The position numbers were made by a program, and so were the translations under genes. From NCBI GenBank assembly GCA_050013415.1, contig JBEKFH010000345.1:1-5113 (forward strand): a stretch of 5,113 nucleotides of DNA, written 5' to 3'. The notes beneath the pieces are model-generated. The model was not told where the DNA came from. It saw nothing but the letters and a program-made list of their open reading frames with translations, and ran no database searches. Source of the stretch: Palsa-506 sp050013415. Its GTDB lineage: Bacteria; Actinomycetota; Actinomycetes; Streptosporangiales; Streptosporangiaceae. Shown here one piece after another: positions 5,002 through 5,113 of this stretch (positions are counted from its first letter, which is position 1; each line of letters begins with the position of its first letter).

Positions 5002-5005
5002 AAAG

Positions 5006-5010
5006 AGGAG
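5006..5010 (+). promoter_or_regulatory. Ribosome binding site of fdxA
   Basis: GAAAGAGGAG (5001-5010) contains AGGAG ending 7 nt before the GTG at 5018. It is the only strong Shine-Dalgarno site in the window and fixes the fdxA start at this GTG. Confidence 0.85.
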
Positions 5011-5017
5011 TTCCGAG

Positions 5018-5113
5018 GTGACCTACATCATCGCGCAGCCTTGCGTCGATCTGCTCGACAAGGCATGCATCGAGGAATGCCCCGTCGACTGCATCTACGA
5101 GGGCGAGCGGATG
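5018..5113 (+). CDS. fdxA: Seven-iron ferredoxin, 5' part (FdxA)
   Basis: The first 32 residues are those of an actinobacterial 7Fe ferredoxin of the FdxA/FdxC type, a small cytosolic electron carrier with one [3Fe-4S] and one [4Fe-4S] cluster and a usual length of about 105-115 residues. The pattern C9-x7-C17-x3-C21-P matches Azotobacter FdI Cys8, Cys16 and Cys20: the first two bind the 3Fe cluster and the third helps bind the 4Fe cluster. C25 corresponds to the free cysteine. The ending CPVDCIYEGER is diagnostic. The second cysteine cluster lies beyond the window end. The start is GTG at 5018, with a strong ribosome binding site. In many actinomycetes a dapC-type aminotransferase follows fdxA; that cannot be seen here. 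Confidence 0.95.
   Translation, partial: MTYIIAQPCVDLLDKACIEECPVDCIYEGERM

Noticed and set aside
4004..5002. 332-residue open frame on + overlapping the transglycosylase-like gene
   Set aside because: It is an Arg/Pro/Ala-rich frame-shifted reading without motifs that runs through the hairpin and the 19-bp duplication.

Overview
This window is from a high-GC Gram-positive bacterium, most likely an actinomycete. Coding sequence is strongly GC-rich at third codon positions, GTG starts are used, proteins carry long Ala/Pro/Gly stretches, and several genes seem to lack a Shine-Dalgarno site. The gene neighbourhood recalls the conserved actinobacterial block known from Mycobacterium tuberculosis (dapD, dapE, a LOG-family gene, folP2, gpgS, a small DivIVA-like membrane protein, tagA), but here it is condensed and rearranged. 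No dapE or gpgS lies between the genes shown, and the folP2-like gene points the opposite way to its neighbours.

Layout, left to right. Positions 1-375 hold no convincing gene. This spacer is AT-rich for the genome (about 40% G+C over 281-375) and carries an imperfect operator-like direct repeat. A leftward two-gene unit follows: a DivIVA-like membrane protein (963-1565) and tag, DNA-3-methyladenine glycosylase I (376-966), joined by a 4-bp GTGA overlap. A degenerate FolP2/dihydropteroate-synthase-like gene (1581-2270, +) diverges from it across only 15 bp. That gene ends tail to tail, with no bases between, against a LOG/TIGR00730-family gene (2271-3038, -). Next come dapD (3071-3982, -) and, across a 46-bp divergent spacer, a membrane-anchored lysozyme/transglycosylase-like protein (4029-4874, +). 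A hairpin, a 19-bp tandem duplication and a strong ribosome binding site precede the start of a seven-iron ferredoxin gene, fdxA, which runs off the window.

Functionally the window mixes diaminopimelate/lysine synthesis (dapD), a probable cell-wall-associated exported protein, nucleotide-monophosphate phosphoribohydrolase activity (LOG), alkylation repair (tag) and electron transfer (fdxA). I see no mobile element, CRISPR array, tRNA or rRNA. The most interesting points are: (i) a dihydropteroate synthase homologue that has lost most catalytic motifs and carries a (GAAAT)n repeat where the substrate-binding lysine should be; (ii) a DapD that looks like the E. coli type rather than the usual actinobacterial type; (iii) a recurring TANNNT box 7-8 nt before the start codon of three genes, suggesting leaderless mRNAs; (iv) very compact divergent and convergent junctions. 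I did not find a clearly new multi-gene system.
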